Part shown: positions 47,011 through 59,130 of the stretch, piece after piece
How the letters are laid out: each line of letters opens with the position of its first letter
Numbering within the stretch: position 1 is the first letter of the stretch
NCBI GenBank assembly: GCA_035048495.1
Contig: CM068541.1
Coordinates: 12,283,929-12,347,928 of the forward strand
Direction: 5' to 3'
From: Euptelea pleiosperma
Lineage: Eukaryota > Streptophyta > Magnoliopsida > Ranunculales > Eupteleaceae
Length of the DNA stretch: 64,000 nt
Made by a program: the position numbers and the translations under genes
Notes under the pieces: generated by a model
Databases searched by the model: none
What the model was told of the DNA's origin: nothing
Seen by the model: only the letters and a program-made list of their open reading frames with translations

Positions 47011-50000
47011 CTACGTAACAGTATATACCTTTACTACCTTGGATGTGTCACACACAACAAGGTTTTCTGAATCAGTTGGAGTGGTACATAGCCAATTGAC
47101 CTGGCAGAAGTAAGAATTTCCAATCAGATTCTATGATGGCGTGGGCTCATCAACGTGGGCAATATTTAAACAACGAATAAAGACTAGACTCCCAGCAGTA
47201 CAAAGCAATCAACGAGCGTAAAAGTGCAATTGTATTTAGAACATGAGAAGAGTTGCAACAAATGCATTGCCATGCGATTTCCAATGTATTAAGAACTTCT
47301 ATTTGATGCTTCCAGGCATTAAAAAAATCATATCAAATGAACTTCAAAACTGATTTTTAGGTATATCACTTATAAAGAAAGCGAAGAAAGAAGAGCTAAG
47401 GTTTGAAGTTGTACACAAAGGAGGAAGCTGCTTATCTTTTATCTCAGTTTTTTAAGTTTTGCAACATGACTTGTATTAAAGAAAGTAAAACCCCAATCAT
47501 GCAGATCAAAAGACCACATATCCTAGAAACCATTTTCGTACATATAAACTCACCCATTGTAGATGTTCACACGTTCCTAGAGAAGAAAAAGCTGTCGGGA
47601 ATCCCAAAACTTTCGATCCGTCAAACTGAAGACCACAGATTCCTAAAGCTAAAACCCCCAAACCTCATTGTACTTGGATCTCAACATCTTCTGAAGATAC
47701 AAAAACTAAATAATTAATCAGATCAAGGTACAAGTGATCTGCTCTTCTAACTCTTGTGGTCCATGATATCCTACCTGCCACTGTCTATCCTTTTGGTTCT
47801 TTACATCCAAAAGCTACACAAGGCCAACTGGACAATTTTAAAGCTCCCTCACATTAAGGACCTCATCAACAATGCTCGAAATCTTGACTTCCACATGGAG
47901 CTTTCCCAGAGATCTAGGTGAGTCAACTCGATCAAGTTGAACATAGATCCAGCCAAGTCAAAAGATTCAAGAATGTACTCATAAAATTGACAGAAAAATA
48001 GAAAGAAATAATATTTCACGACAAATTCTTTTTGTTGTTTTTATCCTAAATTTTTTGGTAGGTAAAGTTCACTGGTTTGTGGAATATAAAGAGCAATGAT
48101 AAAAATAATTCAGGAAAGCTGTCAGAGAAAAACTCACTTTTTTGCTCAGGTTAATGTTCTGTTGTAGAAGATCACTGCTGCTACGGTTTTGTCCAGCATC
48201 CAGATGTTTTGACCAATCCCACACCTTCACGGATGCATCATTCCCACCAGAAATTATAAACTTCCCTCTCTCCCCAAACAATGAAAACGACCTGAATAAA
48301 TTAGATTAACTTTTTAGACAACTGAAGTGCAATCTGGACACCACATAACAAGCAAGTTACTTACACACAAGATACAGCAGCAGTATGCCCTCCCAAAGCA
48401 TAATCCAAATGAATCCTCTTTCCTCTGTTTTGATCAAGGATTGGAGTATTTTCAGTTGGCTTAGTGTCTCTAGATCTTGATTGCGATCCTTTTCGGGGCG
48501 GCATAGAACTTTTTGACTTAACAGCAGCAAGCTCAGTTTCAATATCAATCACATCAACAACACCATCACCCCTAGCCACAGCGCAAATCTTGCCAGATTT
48601 GTCTAACATATCCACTTCTGGAATTGCTATTGCATGAATAAAAGCAGTATTGAAACATTGTCCTGCATTACTATGACTGTCCATGTCAGGAAGGCCTGCA
48701 GTGGATTGAAAAGATCGTAAGACTGCTTTAATTAATCTATCCAATTTATCCAGGTACAATAACCATGTGAAGGTACAAATGTACAATAACCATACGAAGC
48801 AAAGGAAATTGTGGAAAACCATGTGTTGAGTGACCCTATATATGAATATTGGAACCACAAATTTCATATTTAATTGCAAGATCGCAAGGAAATATCATCC
48901 ATTCAACACACACACATATGCGTGCACGTGCATATGCACGCACTGGAATTTTCTTAAACATGGGACATGAGGTCATCAAACTAGATGGCCCAAATGTATG
49001 GTTGCCTTAATTTCGTAGCAAACTAAGTATCACACTGTTTTGGACAAATTTAACAAGGACACTCCATTTTTCAGAAAATTTGCTGTATCGGACAATACGT
49101 TGTACTGACATGTAAGACACATGCCAACACTCTTTTGCAAACTAAAGAGGGCTTTTGTTGTCTTATGCTGCTTTATTAAGTTGTTAAACATAACTATTGT
49201 TGTTCAATAGTTTTCCCTTTTCTAAATCTACTTATGTTAATTACGTTATTGTGTCGCTCTATGGTATATGGAAATGTTTCTTTTATTTTCATATATTCCT
49301 TTCTTTATTTTTATTTGAAAAAGCATTTTGATTTAAATATAACAATATTCTATTACAAATTTACAATACAAGCGTACGGACTTATCTACTTTTCGAGCTC
49401 TAAGGTGTCAGACAAATAGTATGTGTTAGTCGCCGACATAAGTATCCACATCATTGTAACATAGTTTTCGAGTTTGGACTAGTGTTTTAAAAGGCAGAGG
49501 GGTGGGCCTGAGGCGTAAGCCTTGAGGCATGGAATGAAAGCCTAAATTTCTAACCAATTTTTAATAAAAATAACAAAAATGAAAGAGATATAGGAAAATA
49601 GAATAATAACATTCTTTTTATATTTACTTTTTTAACTTTCTTTTTCTTTGCTCAACACTTTCCCTTTTCCTCTCCTCTACGCTCACTGGACAAGAGGTCA
49701 AAAGACCACAAAAAGAAATTAAAACATCGCAAAAAACCCATCTCTTACACTGTCCGAAGACAAGACAAGAGGCTCGAATGAAAAAATTGGGTTTTGTTAA
49801 TGGTGAATTCTCCCAAGTCACCTTCCCTTTTTCTTGGACAGTAAATGAAGTGGTATGTCAAAGCAAGAAAGAAGATGTCATTTTCAGCAACTGGTTAAAT
49901 CTAAAATCGAAGTAAAACCCATCTGCTGAAATGAATTAGGTTTCTTCCTAGTGCAAGAAAAGGATGGTCTTTTTAGCTTGTCCAATTGAAAAATAGCTGG

Positions 50001-53000
50001 TTTTGATCTCTAAGTATGCATAAAAGATAATTTTTTGAGCCTACTCACAAATGACGATGGGTTTGATCTCAGATAGTGGAGAACAGAGATGTTCTCTGGG
50101 CCAATCCATCTCCTAAAGTGTCTTGGATTCAATCTTAAATCCGAAAAAGAGATGGTCTTTCCATCCACCCACATTGCATATATTTGACACTCAGGATTGT
50201 AGGTGTGTGGATTTTGGTTTGTGGCCAATCTAGGGGTTGCACAACATTTGGAAGACACGGATTGATGACCTGTGTCACGTGTACGAAAATCCCCATGGAT
50301 GCAGACAAAGAAGCCTGGACTAACTGTCCAGGCTATCATCTCATCTATGTGAACCTGACAGAGAGTTGTACACTAAGAGTGGTGAACAACATGCAATGAT
50401 AATTTAAAGCACAAAATAAACAGATAGAGACATGTATATACCAAAATCCACAATTTTGGACGGCCGCCCTTTGGAGAAGTCCCACATCACAAGTTTTGCA
50501 TCAAGACCACCAGTAATGACTGCAAAAAGAATGTAAAAACATGTTAAATAAGGAAAATAGATACAATATCCCTAGCATGAACTAAAATATTATATTGAAG
50601 ACAAGGCACCATAAAGGACACAAAATAGATAAATTAACACAAACATGTAGGATGATAATTCCAAATACTGCATGAGAGACAACATAAGAGAATTTGATAA
50701 GAGGTAAGCACCAACCTTTTACAAATCCATCAAGTATGCATCATACTTTTACCTTGGCATGCATCGTTTCCGAATAGCAGCAAAAAAACCATTAACATAC
50801 GCACAAAACCATAATTGATAACTGCACCCAAGGGACCAATGCTTGACATGTTTTATTGTGTTACTATAGCATGAGCCAATAGCCTTGTTACTCTGTGCAA
50901 CAATAGCTAGTTTTCCCTCGGAATGTCTAGATAGGTTGGATAGCGATAGAAGAGGACGAAGTTGTCAAAGCTATGGTAATTTGAGCGGGGGACAGAGCTC
51001 TAGGTCCAGATAGTTTTTCTTTGGCTTTCTTCAAAAAGATGTTGGCACATTATTTTGCCTCTCGGAGTGCCATATAAATCTACCAAATTGTGGGACCCTG
51101 TTATTGAGAGATGTGAGAGCCGGCTGGCGGTGTGGAAGGCTAGACTTTTGTCCAAAGGCGGTAGGCTTTGTCTCATCAAAAGTTGTTTGTCGAATCTTCC
51201 GATCTACTACCTTTCCCTCTTTGCCATACCAGAGGGAGTGGTAAGGCGCCTGGAGTTCCTTATCCGCAGGTTCCTTTGGTTTGGTACGGATGACGGGAAG
51301 GGGTACCCTCTGGTTAAGTGGAGCATCATTAGCTCTCCTCTGAAGTTGGGAGGTCTTGGCATTAAGAAGCTGAGATTGATGAATATGGCTCTCCTGGGTA
51401 AATGGCTCTGGCGCTTTACGCAAGAGGAGGACAGCAGATGGAAACAGGTGATCATGGCCAGGCATGGAAACGAGCCGCTAGATTGGTTTATCAAGGCGCC
51501 GTACGGATGCGGAGTCTGGAAGGGGATTCGGAAATTATTTCAGTACTTTTACTCGGGCATCAGATTCAAGGTAGGGGCTGGCACCAGGGTCCGTTTTTGG
51601 TGGGATATCTGGTGTGGCAACTCGGCCCTTAAGGAGGACTTTCCCCAACTGTTCAACCTATCATGTAAAAAGAGCTATACCGTTAAGGAGATGTGTTCGG
51701 GGGTAGGGGAAGCTTTAGCTTGGGATTTTGGTTTCAGGAGGCTCTTGAACGACTGGGAGATCCCGACTATGGCGGAGCTCGTGCTAAGACTGGAAGGTGT
51801 GACCATTGACAGCTCTAGAAAGGATTCCATCTGGTGGAGTGGTAGGAAGGATGGTCGATTCATGGTGCAATCCTTCTACGAGAGGCTAGACAGTTCGATG
51901 AGAGTCGAGCCCGAGCAGTCCCCGCTCCACGGGCATATTCCGATTATCAAGAAGAGGGTTTGGGGGTCCAAAGTCCCCTCTAAAGTGGCTTTCTTTGTTT
52001 GGTGTGCTTCCATGAGTAAACTTCTTACCGGGGACAATCTAATCAAGAGGGGATGGGTGATGGCCAATTATTGCTCCATGTGCAAGCAAGAAGGCAAGTC
52101 GGTGGACCATCTGCTGTTGCGATGCAGGTCTGCTTGGGAGATTTGGAGCCTGTTCTTCCTTTCTTCTGGGATTAGTTGGGTAATCCCTAGATCTGTCCTC
52201 GACTTGTTGGGATGCTGGTCCAAGTTTCCGTTTTCCCCGTGTGGATGCAGAGTTTGGAGCATGCTCCCTTATGCTATTTGGTGGGGCATCTAGAAGGAGA
52301 GGAATAGTAGAGTATTTGAAGGGAAGGAGGCGTCCATATTCGACATTACCCTCTCTATCAAAGCACTCCTCCTTCTCTGGACCAGACGGTTTGAAGAATG
52401 CAAGGGGCTATCTTTTGAGGATCTAGTGTTTAGATGGGATGCAGTCATGCTCATAGGCTAGGCTGTTTTCTTGCTTGTTTTTCCGTTTGGTCTAGGAGTT
52501 TTCTCGACCTCTGTCTTTGTAGTTTGCTCTCTCGTTTTCTGTTCAATAAAATTTTGCTCTACCTTATAAAAAAAAAGGACTTTCTGAAGAGGCTTACCTT
52601 GACTGAGGTCTGAATTGCACTTTCATTGTTTTGAATCCTAAGAAGGATGGGGTGGAAGAACTCAGAGATTGTCATCCAATAAGCCTAGTGAGCAGCATCT
52701 ATAATATTTTGGCAAAGGCTTTGACTCCCAGATTTAAAGAAGTCGAGGTTCAATTATCTCTCCTTTTCAAGGAAATTTTATGTTGGGGAATCTTAGATGA
52801 TATTTTTATGTTGAACAAATGTCTTGACTCTCGAATTTGGGAGGGGCAGTCTAGAATCTTATCCAAGTCAATATGGAGAAGGTGCATGATTGCGTCAATC
52901 AGCTTCTTGCATTATATACTAAAAAAGGATTGGATTTAGTTTAAAGTGTTGAAGATGGATAAGGACTTGTATTTATACGGCTTTTGTTTTGGTCTTGTTG

Positions 53001-56000
53001 AACAAATTGCCGGAGGATTTATCAATAGCTCAAGAGGATCACGTCAAGGCGATCCTCCCTCTCCATTTCTCTTTATCTTAGTAGTGAAGACCTTGAGTTG
53101 TCTCATAAGGGTTGAAATGGGTGGCGTAATTAGTGGATTCTCAATGGGTGGCAATTGTCCAATTATTTCTCATCTTCAAATTTGTAGATGATACCATCTT
53201 ATTATGTTCCGCTTCCCGTTTTTAGATTCAGTATTAGAGGAACATATTGAGGTTCTTTGAAGCTGTATTGAGGTTTCATATCAATTCCTCTAAAGGTGAG
53301 GTCTATGGAATGGAGGATGTTGCCAATATCCACGAGCTTGATAGGTGTCTAGGGTGTAAGATTGGTAGCCTTTTTACCTTAGCCTCCTGCTTGGAACTCC
53401 ATACCGATCCAAATCCACTTTGGACCTAGTGGTGGCAAGACTTTAAACAAAGTTAGTGTCCTCGAAGAAGGGTACTTGTCCAAGGGAAGTAGGTTGACTT
53501 TAACTCAAAGCACATTATCGAGTCTCCCCACCGACTTACCACCTCTCTTTACTGTTCCTGTTTCTGTTGCCAAATGCATAGAATTTTTTTGTGGAAAATG
53601 GTTTGGATGACCCTTCCAAGTACTAACTTGTTGACTAGAGAGTAGTTTGTAAACCCTTGACGATATTTGCATCAAACCCCTCAAGGAAGCCTATAAATCC
53701 TATTTAGGGAAGTGGATATGGAGATTTGGAGAGGATCTTGAGAGCTTTTGGAGAAGGGTTATTGAATGTAGTTTGGCAACAGCGAAATTTGGATGAAATA
53801 GTAACAAAGTTCATTTGTCGTACTGGGTAGCATTTGGAAAGGTGTTTCTAAAGTCTAATGATTTCGACCAAGGTATTAGGTGGGAAAGCACGATAGGGTG
53901 AATTCTGGGATGTTTGGTGTCGGGATTGTCCTCTTCATCAAACATTCGCATCTCTTTATGCCATGGCAAACAACAAAGATTTTGTTGTCACAGAGTGCTA
54001 TGAAAGAGTTATGAATAAAGTAGTTTGGAACCCAAAGTTCAGAAAAATCTCAATAACTATGAAATTGAACATTATGTTAGGTTCTTGGAGGGCCTTAATG
54101 GTGTTTTGGTGCAGCCCAATGAAGGAGACAAAAGACAAAAGACATTGGAGATGGGGGTAGAGAGGTGCCTTCTCGGTCAAGTCTTTCTCTAGGGAGCTGG
54201 TTTATATTGGCCCTATATCTTTCGTCACAAAGATTGTATGGCATGCCTCCGTTTTGAGTAAAGTAGCTTTCTTCATGCGGACAGCTTCCTTGGAAAAATC
54301 TTAATGGTGGATCAGTAATTAGTAGGTGCAAAATCTTATTAGAATATGAGCTTCCTTCGCAAACAAATGCATTGTCAAACAATGCAATATGATATGAGTT
54401 TATACAAGTCTTTGCTATGCAGTGTATTATCGATCTTCCTTTTGTGTGGAAGGTGCGAGCTTTCAACATTAGAGAACACACTTCTTGGAGACCAAGTTGC
54501 TATGCCTAATGATGGAACATAAGGAAAGGGCGTAACTCCAAGATCTTTCAAGACAAATATGGGTCGTTGGAGTTGGTTGTGGACAAGATGAAGTTGGACT
54601 TGTTTCAATGGGTGTCTATTCAAGACGTTTTCAAGGGTGTTTCGGTTCTCACTCTACTTTATAAGTGGGATGTGTTTGTAAAAGAAACATTGTAAATCTT
54701 TTTTGCAAGGGGTTCCATTGATCTTGTCCAAGTCTTCGGTTTTGGCTCTTTCATGTCTTTTGTACCTTTCGTTCGTTTGTATAGTGGGCTTGTTTTAATC
54801 TTTTTTTTTTAAAGTTAATATACACATATTTACCTATCAAAAATAAAATTATATCAAGCTATGTAATTCAGATATGGACAAGTGTGCCGGTATCAGACAC
54901 ATTGATGTGTCGAACACTCTGACACCAACAAACTCGATACTCCCGTAAGTCCCTAATTTCACATATCATGACATAGAGTTTTAAAATATTTCTAGTATTT
55001 TGTAAGCTAAGATATATGACATCAAATAAATGGTATATAAAATACTTGAGAAAATAACATTTTTTTTTATAAGTTCAGAAAATAAATCAATCAATCACAG
55101 GATAGTTTTATACCAACTATTTGGGGTTGGCTACAAGAACCCTGTTCCATCTTTTTCACTCTATTTGAAACAATGATCAGGTGTGAAAGGATTTGGCAAA
55201 AGTTTCTGCCAGCTGCCAACTTGAGACATCTTCCTTCATCCAGACTTGGGACTGATAATACATGGCTAAAAACTTGGCAATGGATGTCTATGATAAATTG
55301 ACATTTTTCTGGAAAATAGCGTTAGCATGTGTCCAAATGTGAGTTTGACACAGGTATCTGACACAGATGAAATTAAAAAAAAAGTGTTCTTAGATGGATA
55401 TCAACAGCTATAATCATTTAACAAGTATTGCAGTAGATATGCGCCCAAATAGTCAAGATATGTATTTTCCTTCATTTCAAAATTTGCTATTTTACACTTA
55501 AAAGAGTAATTTGGTTACATATAGTAAGATACTTGATATAACAAGTATTGTAGACTTGTAGTATATATGCATCCAAATGGTTAAAATATGCATTTTCCTT
55601 TCTTTATTTCAATTTTTGCTATTTTACACTTAAGGGTAATTTGGTTACAGACAGTTAGATACTTAAACAAACTCATTGCTATGCTGTGTGTGCTAATGCC
55701 CCTGTTTTTTTTCCTTTCATTTATCAGAAAAAAAAACCCTAATCCTGAAACCTATTCAAATCCTAGTCCATCCAAGTTTGACTCCATCCAACCTTTCCCA
55801 TCAAGCATCAACAGAGGGCACAGAAAGTTACAGTTGTTGATGTCAGCTGCTGTTATCAACATAAGCATTAATTGTATTGTTGATTTTAACAGCAGTTCAT
55901 CACTGATCCAAGAAAGAATGATACTGTTTTGAAGAGCAAAATGAGTTTGGAATAATCATATGATTGTTTCCTCTGGAATTTTGCAATGGGTACCATAAGC

Positions 56001-56261
56001 CTTATTTTCAACATCAACCCATGTGGGTCCACTAGCCACCCGTAAGCTTCTAGAGTTATAACCTCAGCCCCTCAAGCACCTAACTTGAACTCCAGTGGAA
56101 ACATACCTCTTCATGTTACATGAAAGCTCTTAGATTTTATATGCACCAATTTCGTACTGTCTTATAATCAGAGTTAATAAATAGATTTATGAATTTCAAA
56201 GAAAATGATTAAACATCAATGAATACCTTCCCAAGGTCTCCAAGGAAGGAATTGCACACTG
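47011..56261 (-). CDS. WD40 repeat protein, WDR53-like; 5' exons not found in the window
   Basis: Five consecutive exons with GT-AG introns and matching phases: 56227-56261 (SVQFLPWRPWE), 50442-50519 (VITGGLDAKLVMWDFSKGRP), 48365-48695 (AIAIPEVDMLDKSGKICAVA and a Ser/Arg-rich linker PPRKGSQSRSRD), 48138-48291 (GERGKFIISGGNDASVKVWD) and 47011-47100 (VNWLCTTPTDSENLVVCDTS, stop). SGGND..VKVWDW and TGGLD..LVMWDF are WD repeat blades. The order matches plant WDR53-type proteins; the molecular role is unknown. The intron 50520-56226 holds two LINEs in antisense. The exon for IACSSKSSFLAAADD, present in pseudogene copy 1, was not found up to 64000. The gene may therefore start beyond the window or have lost its 5' end. 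Confidence 0.68.
50930..52578 (+). mobile_element. LINE with internal deletion and 3' A-rich tail
   Basis: Near 50955 it reads AGDRAPGPDSFSLAFFKKM, the start of a LINE reverse transcriptase domain. It then jumps at about 51040 to the thumb/connection region (WKARLLSKGGRLCLIKSCLS). An open frame of 412 codons (51055-52293) includes the zf-RVT domain (PSKVAFFVWCASMSKLLTGD, CSMCKQEGKSVDHLLLRC). One TAG at 52291 interrupts it; the frame then continues to about 52461. The end is AATAAAATTTTGC and an A-tract near 52569. It lies antisense in a WD40 intron. Confidence 0.8.
52579..54845 (+). mobile_element. Second, older LINE with reverse transcriptase remnants
   Basis: Reads PKKDGVEELRDCHPISLVSS (52631 on), then FINSSRGSRQGDPPSPFLFI near 53020 (reverse transcriptase blocks), then LSKVAFF and KFRKISITMKLN pieces up to about 54690, with many stops and shifts. 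It is more decayed than the LINE just upstream. The pseudogene copy 1 intron, aligned at about 26583, lacks the whole 50.9-54.84 kb block. Confidence 0.7.
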
Positions 56262-57787
56262 CTACAAATCTAGGAAGATATAGTTAAGGGGAAACATAAG
56301 TTCCAGTTAGGTGATGAAACTTCCTAAGACACACAAACCAATCAAAACAATGAAACTTTGTCTAAAAGGAAAAAAAAATGAAACTTAACCTTTTCAAAGA
56401 ACAAATGAATGGTGTTTGGAGCATATCATTCACAGTTTAAGAACCTTGCTACAAACAAATAGCGGAAATTAAGGAGCAATGAGCATGCTCAGCAACCAAA
56501 CAAGCAATGAGGAATGCTGATTATACATATCAAAAGATGCTCATTGTAAGAGAGTGTGTCTAAAATAATGAGCAAGGATACACTTGTATGACCAGCTCTT
56601 AATGTTTTGTAAAGACACTGCTGGCTAATGTCAATGATCTGCCAAAGAGACCAAGGTCAGCATTCGAATCACAGAAACAGTAGCATTATTAAACACAAAT
56701 ACGGCTACAGTATCTATCAGATTAACTTAAAGTAGACAAAATTGTAGATGATAATCAGAAGGGAGAGAGAAAGAGAGATTATAGCAATCATGGACAAATA
56801 CCAAAAATAAAACTGTTCAAGTAATCTGGCTAAAGACCAAGCAAAAGTTTGGATGTTCATATCCCAAAATAACACAAGAAGGATATAATAGAACAATGGT
56901 GACACTTTGTACACAGTATCAGTGAAATAAAACTGAGGCAAACGAAAATTTGATTGAAAGAGAGAGATGGAACAAAATGTCAGATAAAGCCAGGATTACT
57001 TTGAACTTTGAAGTGTTGATAAACAGTCAACACATGATGTAGAACTACCACATGCTTTCTGATCAACCTACAATAGACTCCCGGAATCTTGATGGTAAGT
57101 TTCCCATTTGGATTTTGAAATCTGAAGTTCATGTATTTCCAATTCATTATAGCGTGTTCAGTTATGTCAAAAATGATCTCAGTAGCCTCAGAATTAACCC
57201 AGGCACTTCGTCTATGAAGTGCACCTTCTTATCATTCCAATTCCCAGAAAGGGTACAAATGTTTTAACCTGTTAATGCGGAGTGTTTCTTGTCGATCAAT
57301 GTGGGGTTCCTGTAGAATATTGATTTCTTTTTTTAATAGGAATTTTTTCTTCTCCCACCATCCACTTTTTAATGGGTGGAGTGACTATGATGATGAGAGA
57401 AATGGTGTTCTTCCTCTCACTATTGATTATATTCCGGTTAATCCTTTCACATTGATGATATGTCCCATTGCCTATGTTTGGATCCTTAGGTGTGATGATG
57501 ATGTCCATGAGAACAAATGTAAATTTGAGAAGGATGGTACAACCCACTAGGCTTTCAGTTGAACATTTGATTGTTCCCTATCCAATTACTAATGCATTAT
57601 GTCTACAGTTTCATTTCTATCTGCTCTTGTTCATTCCAAAATAAACTTGCCTATTGTTTTGCATAAAGGTAAGGGGATCTTACACCTCACTCTATAATCC
57701 ATTTATCCGATAAGCATCGTAGTTTAAAATATTGACACGTATGATAGCATATCATACTGTCCTACCATACATATCGTTACTTCAGGG

Positions 57788-58878
57788 CAAGGAAATAAAT
57801 TTCGGTTTCGAGGTTTATTTCGACCAGTCTAAAAATGGAAATATTTCGACTAGTGTGGAAATAATACATTTTTCGTGGAAATGATGGAAATAATACGGAA
57901 ATGATTGTGGAAAGTTTGGAAAATGATGAAACAAGCATAAAAACACACTCATAAGCTTTCAAACCATAATATACAACCATATGTAGTGTGGAAATGAATG
58001 ACCATGGTCTATAATATGTCGCGGCAAGTATCTTTAATTAGTCAAGGTTTAATTTAACTATATAACTATTATTTAATTGCTAATTATAAAAAAGTCATAA
58101 AGTAATATATAAACAAATCCTTATTTACTTACTTTAATTTCTTAACATTATATATAATTTTAGAAAATCTATTTACTATTAAGCTTATAACATTTCTTGT
58201 ATTTTTTATTTGAAAAAAATTTAGGGTTAATTTTTTTTAACCCAACCAACTTGATGAACAGGCTAAGTTATGCAACATATAATCAATTTATGCACAATCA
58301 TGGATGTTTAGGGTAAAAACCAATAAAATTGGGTTATTTCCCAAATTCCAAATTTTCACCCTAAACGATCTTCAATCCGTGCACAAATCTAGTGTAAATG
58401 CATCATAGATTCATAAATTTAATGAATTTACACCTAACCTATTGATTTGTAGCAAGAAATTTTATCCTTATGTATATTTTGAATTTGAAAAACTCCCAAA
58501 CGGGATTTGATTCTTCCTCACGATTAATCCACGTACCAAAAAATCTACAATGGATTAATCTTTTGTATAAACAAAATGTATGGAAAGGGGTTAAATGGAT
58601 CAAATATGAGATTTATAACGGTTTTGAACTCAAATGAGATGTTTCCTACCTACGATTGAAATGTTTCCATACATGTTGAAACATTTCGACCGAAATAATA
58701 CATATTTACACTGTCAATTGATCGAAACTTACTGTTCACGCGAAATATTTCGACATGAATGGAAATATTTCAGGAAATTTAACATTATTTCGACGTAAGT
58801 ATTCTTTTCTGTCGGTAACCTAGAAAATGGAAATCTTTCGCGAAATCTTTCGATAATTTTGTGAAATTTATTTCCTTG
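57788..58878. mobile_element. Non-autonomous hAT element with empty site
   Basis: 16-bp terminal inverted repeats CAAGGAAATAAATTTC are flanked by a perfect 8-bp duplication CTTCAGGG (57780-57787 and 58879-58886). Many subterminal ATTTCGAC-type repeats occur near both ends. The duplicated region at 29003-29010 has a single TTTCAGGG with matching flanks (GGTATCAATRYGATA), which is the empty site. An 8-bp duplication with short TIRs and subterminal repeats indicates the hAT superfamily. There is no transposase. Confidence 0.9.
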
Positions 58879-59130
58879 CTTCAGGGTATCAATATGATAG
58901 ATAGGTGGAATATCGAAATTCCTATGTATCGTTGTGCAGTTACTGCAGTACAATATGTTCGCTTATGCAATGTGATAAACTGAGATACTATTAAAATTGA
59001 ACCTAGAAAATCCTAATTTGTTTGCTTCATTACTCCCTCATTCAAGTCTCTTTCAATCTGAGCCTTCTTCCCCTTTGCTGATCTGTCAAAAATGATGAAA
59101 ATAGGGCACCTCAGATTGAAACAAACAGGG

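Noticed and set aside
51031..51494. Minus-strand frames opposite the LINE
   Set aside because: They are shadows of the LINE reading frame on the plus strand.
57275..57550. 91-codon plus-strand frame and its minus-strand counterpart
   Set aside because: No family resemblance, and the matching region of the duplicated block does not keep it open.
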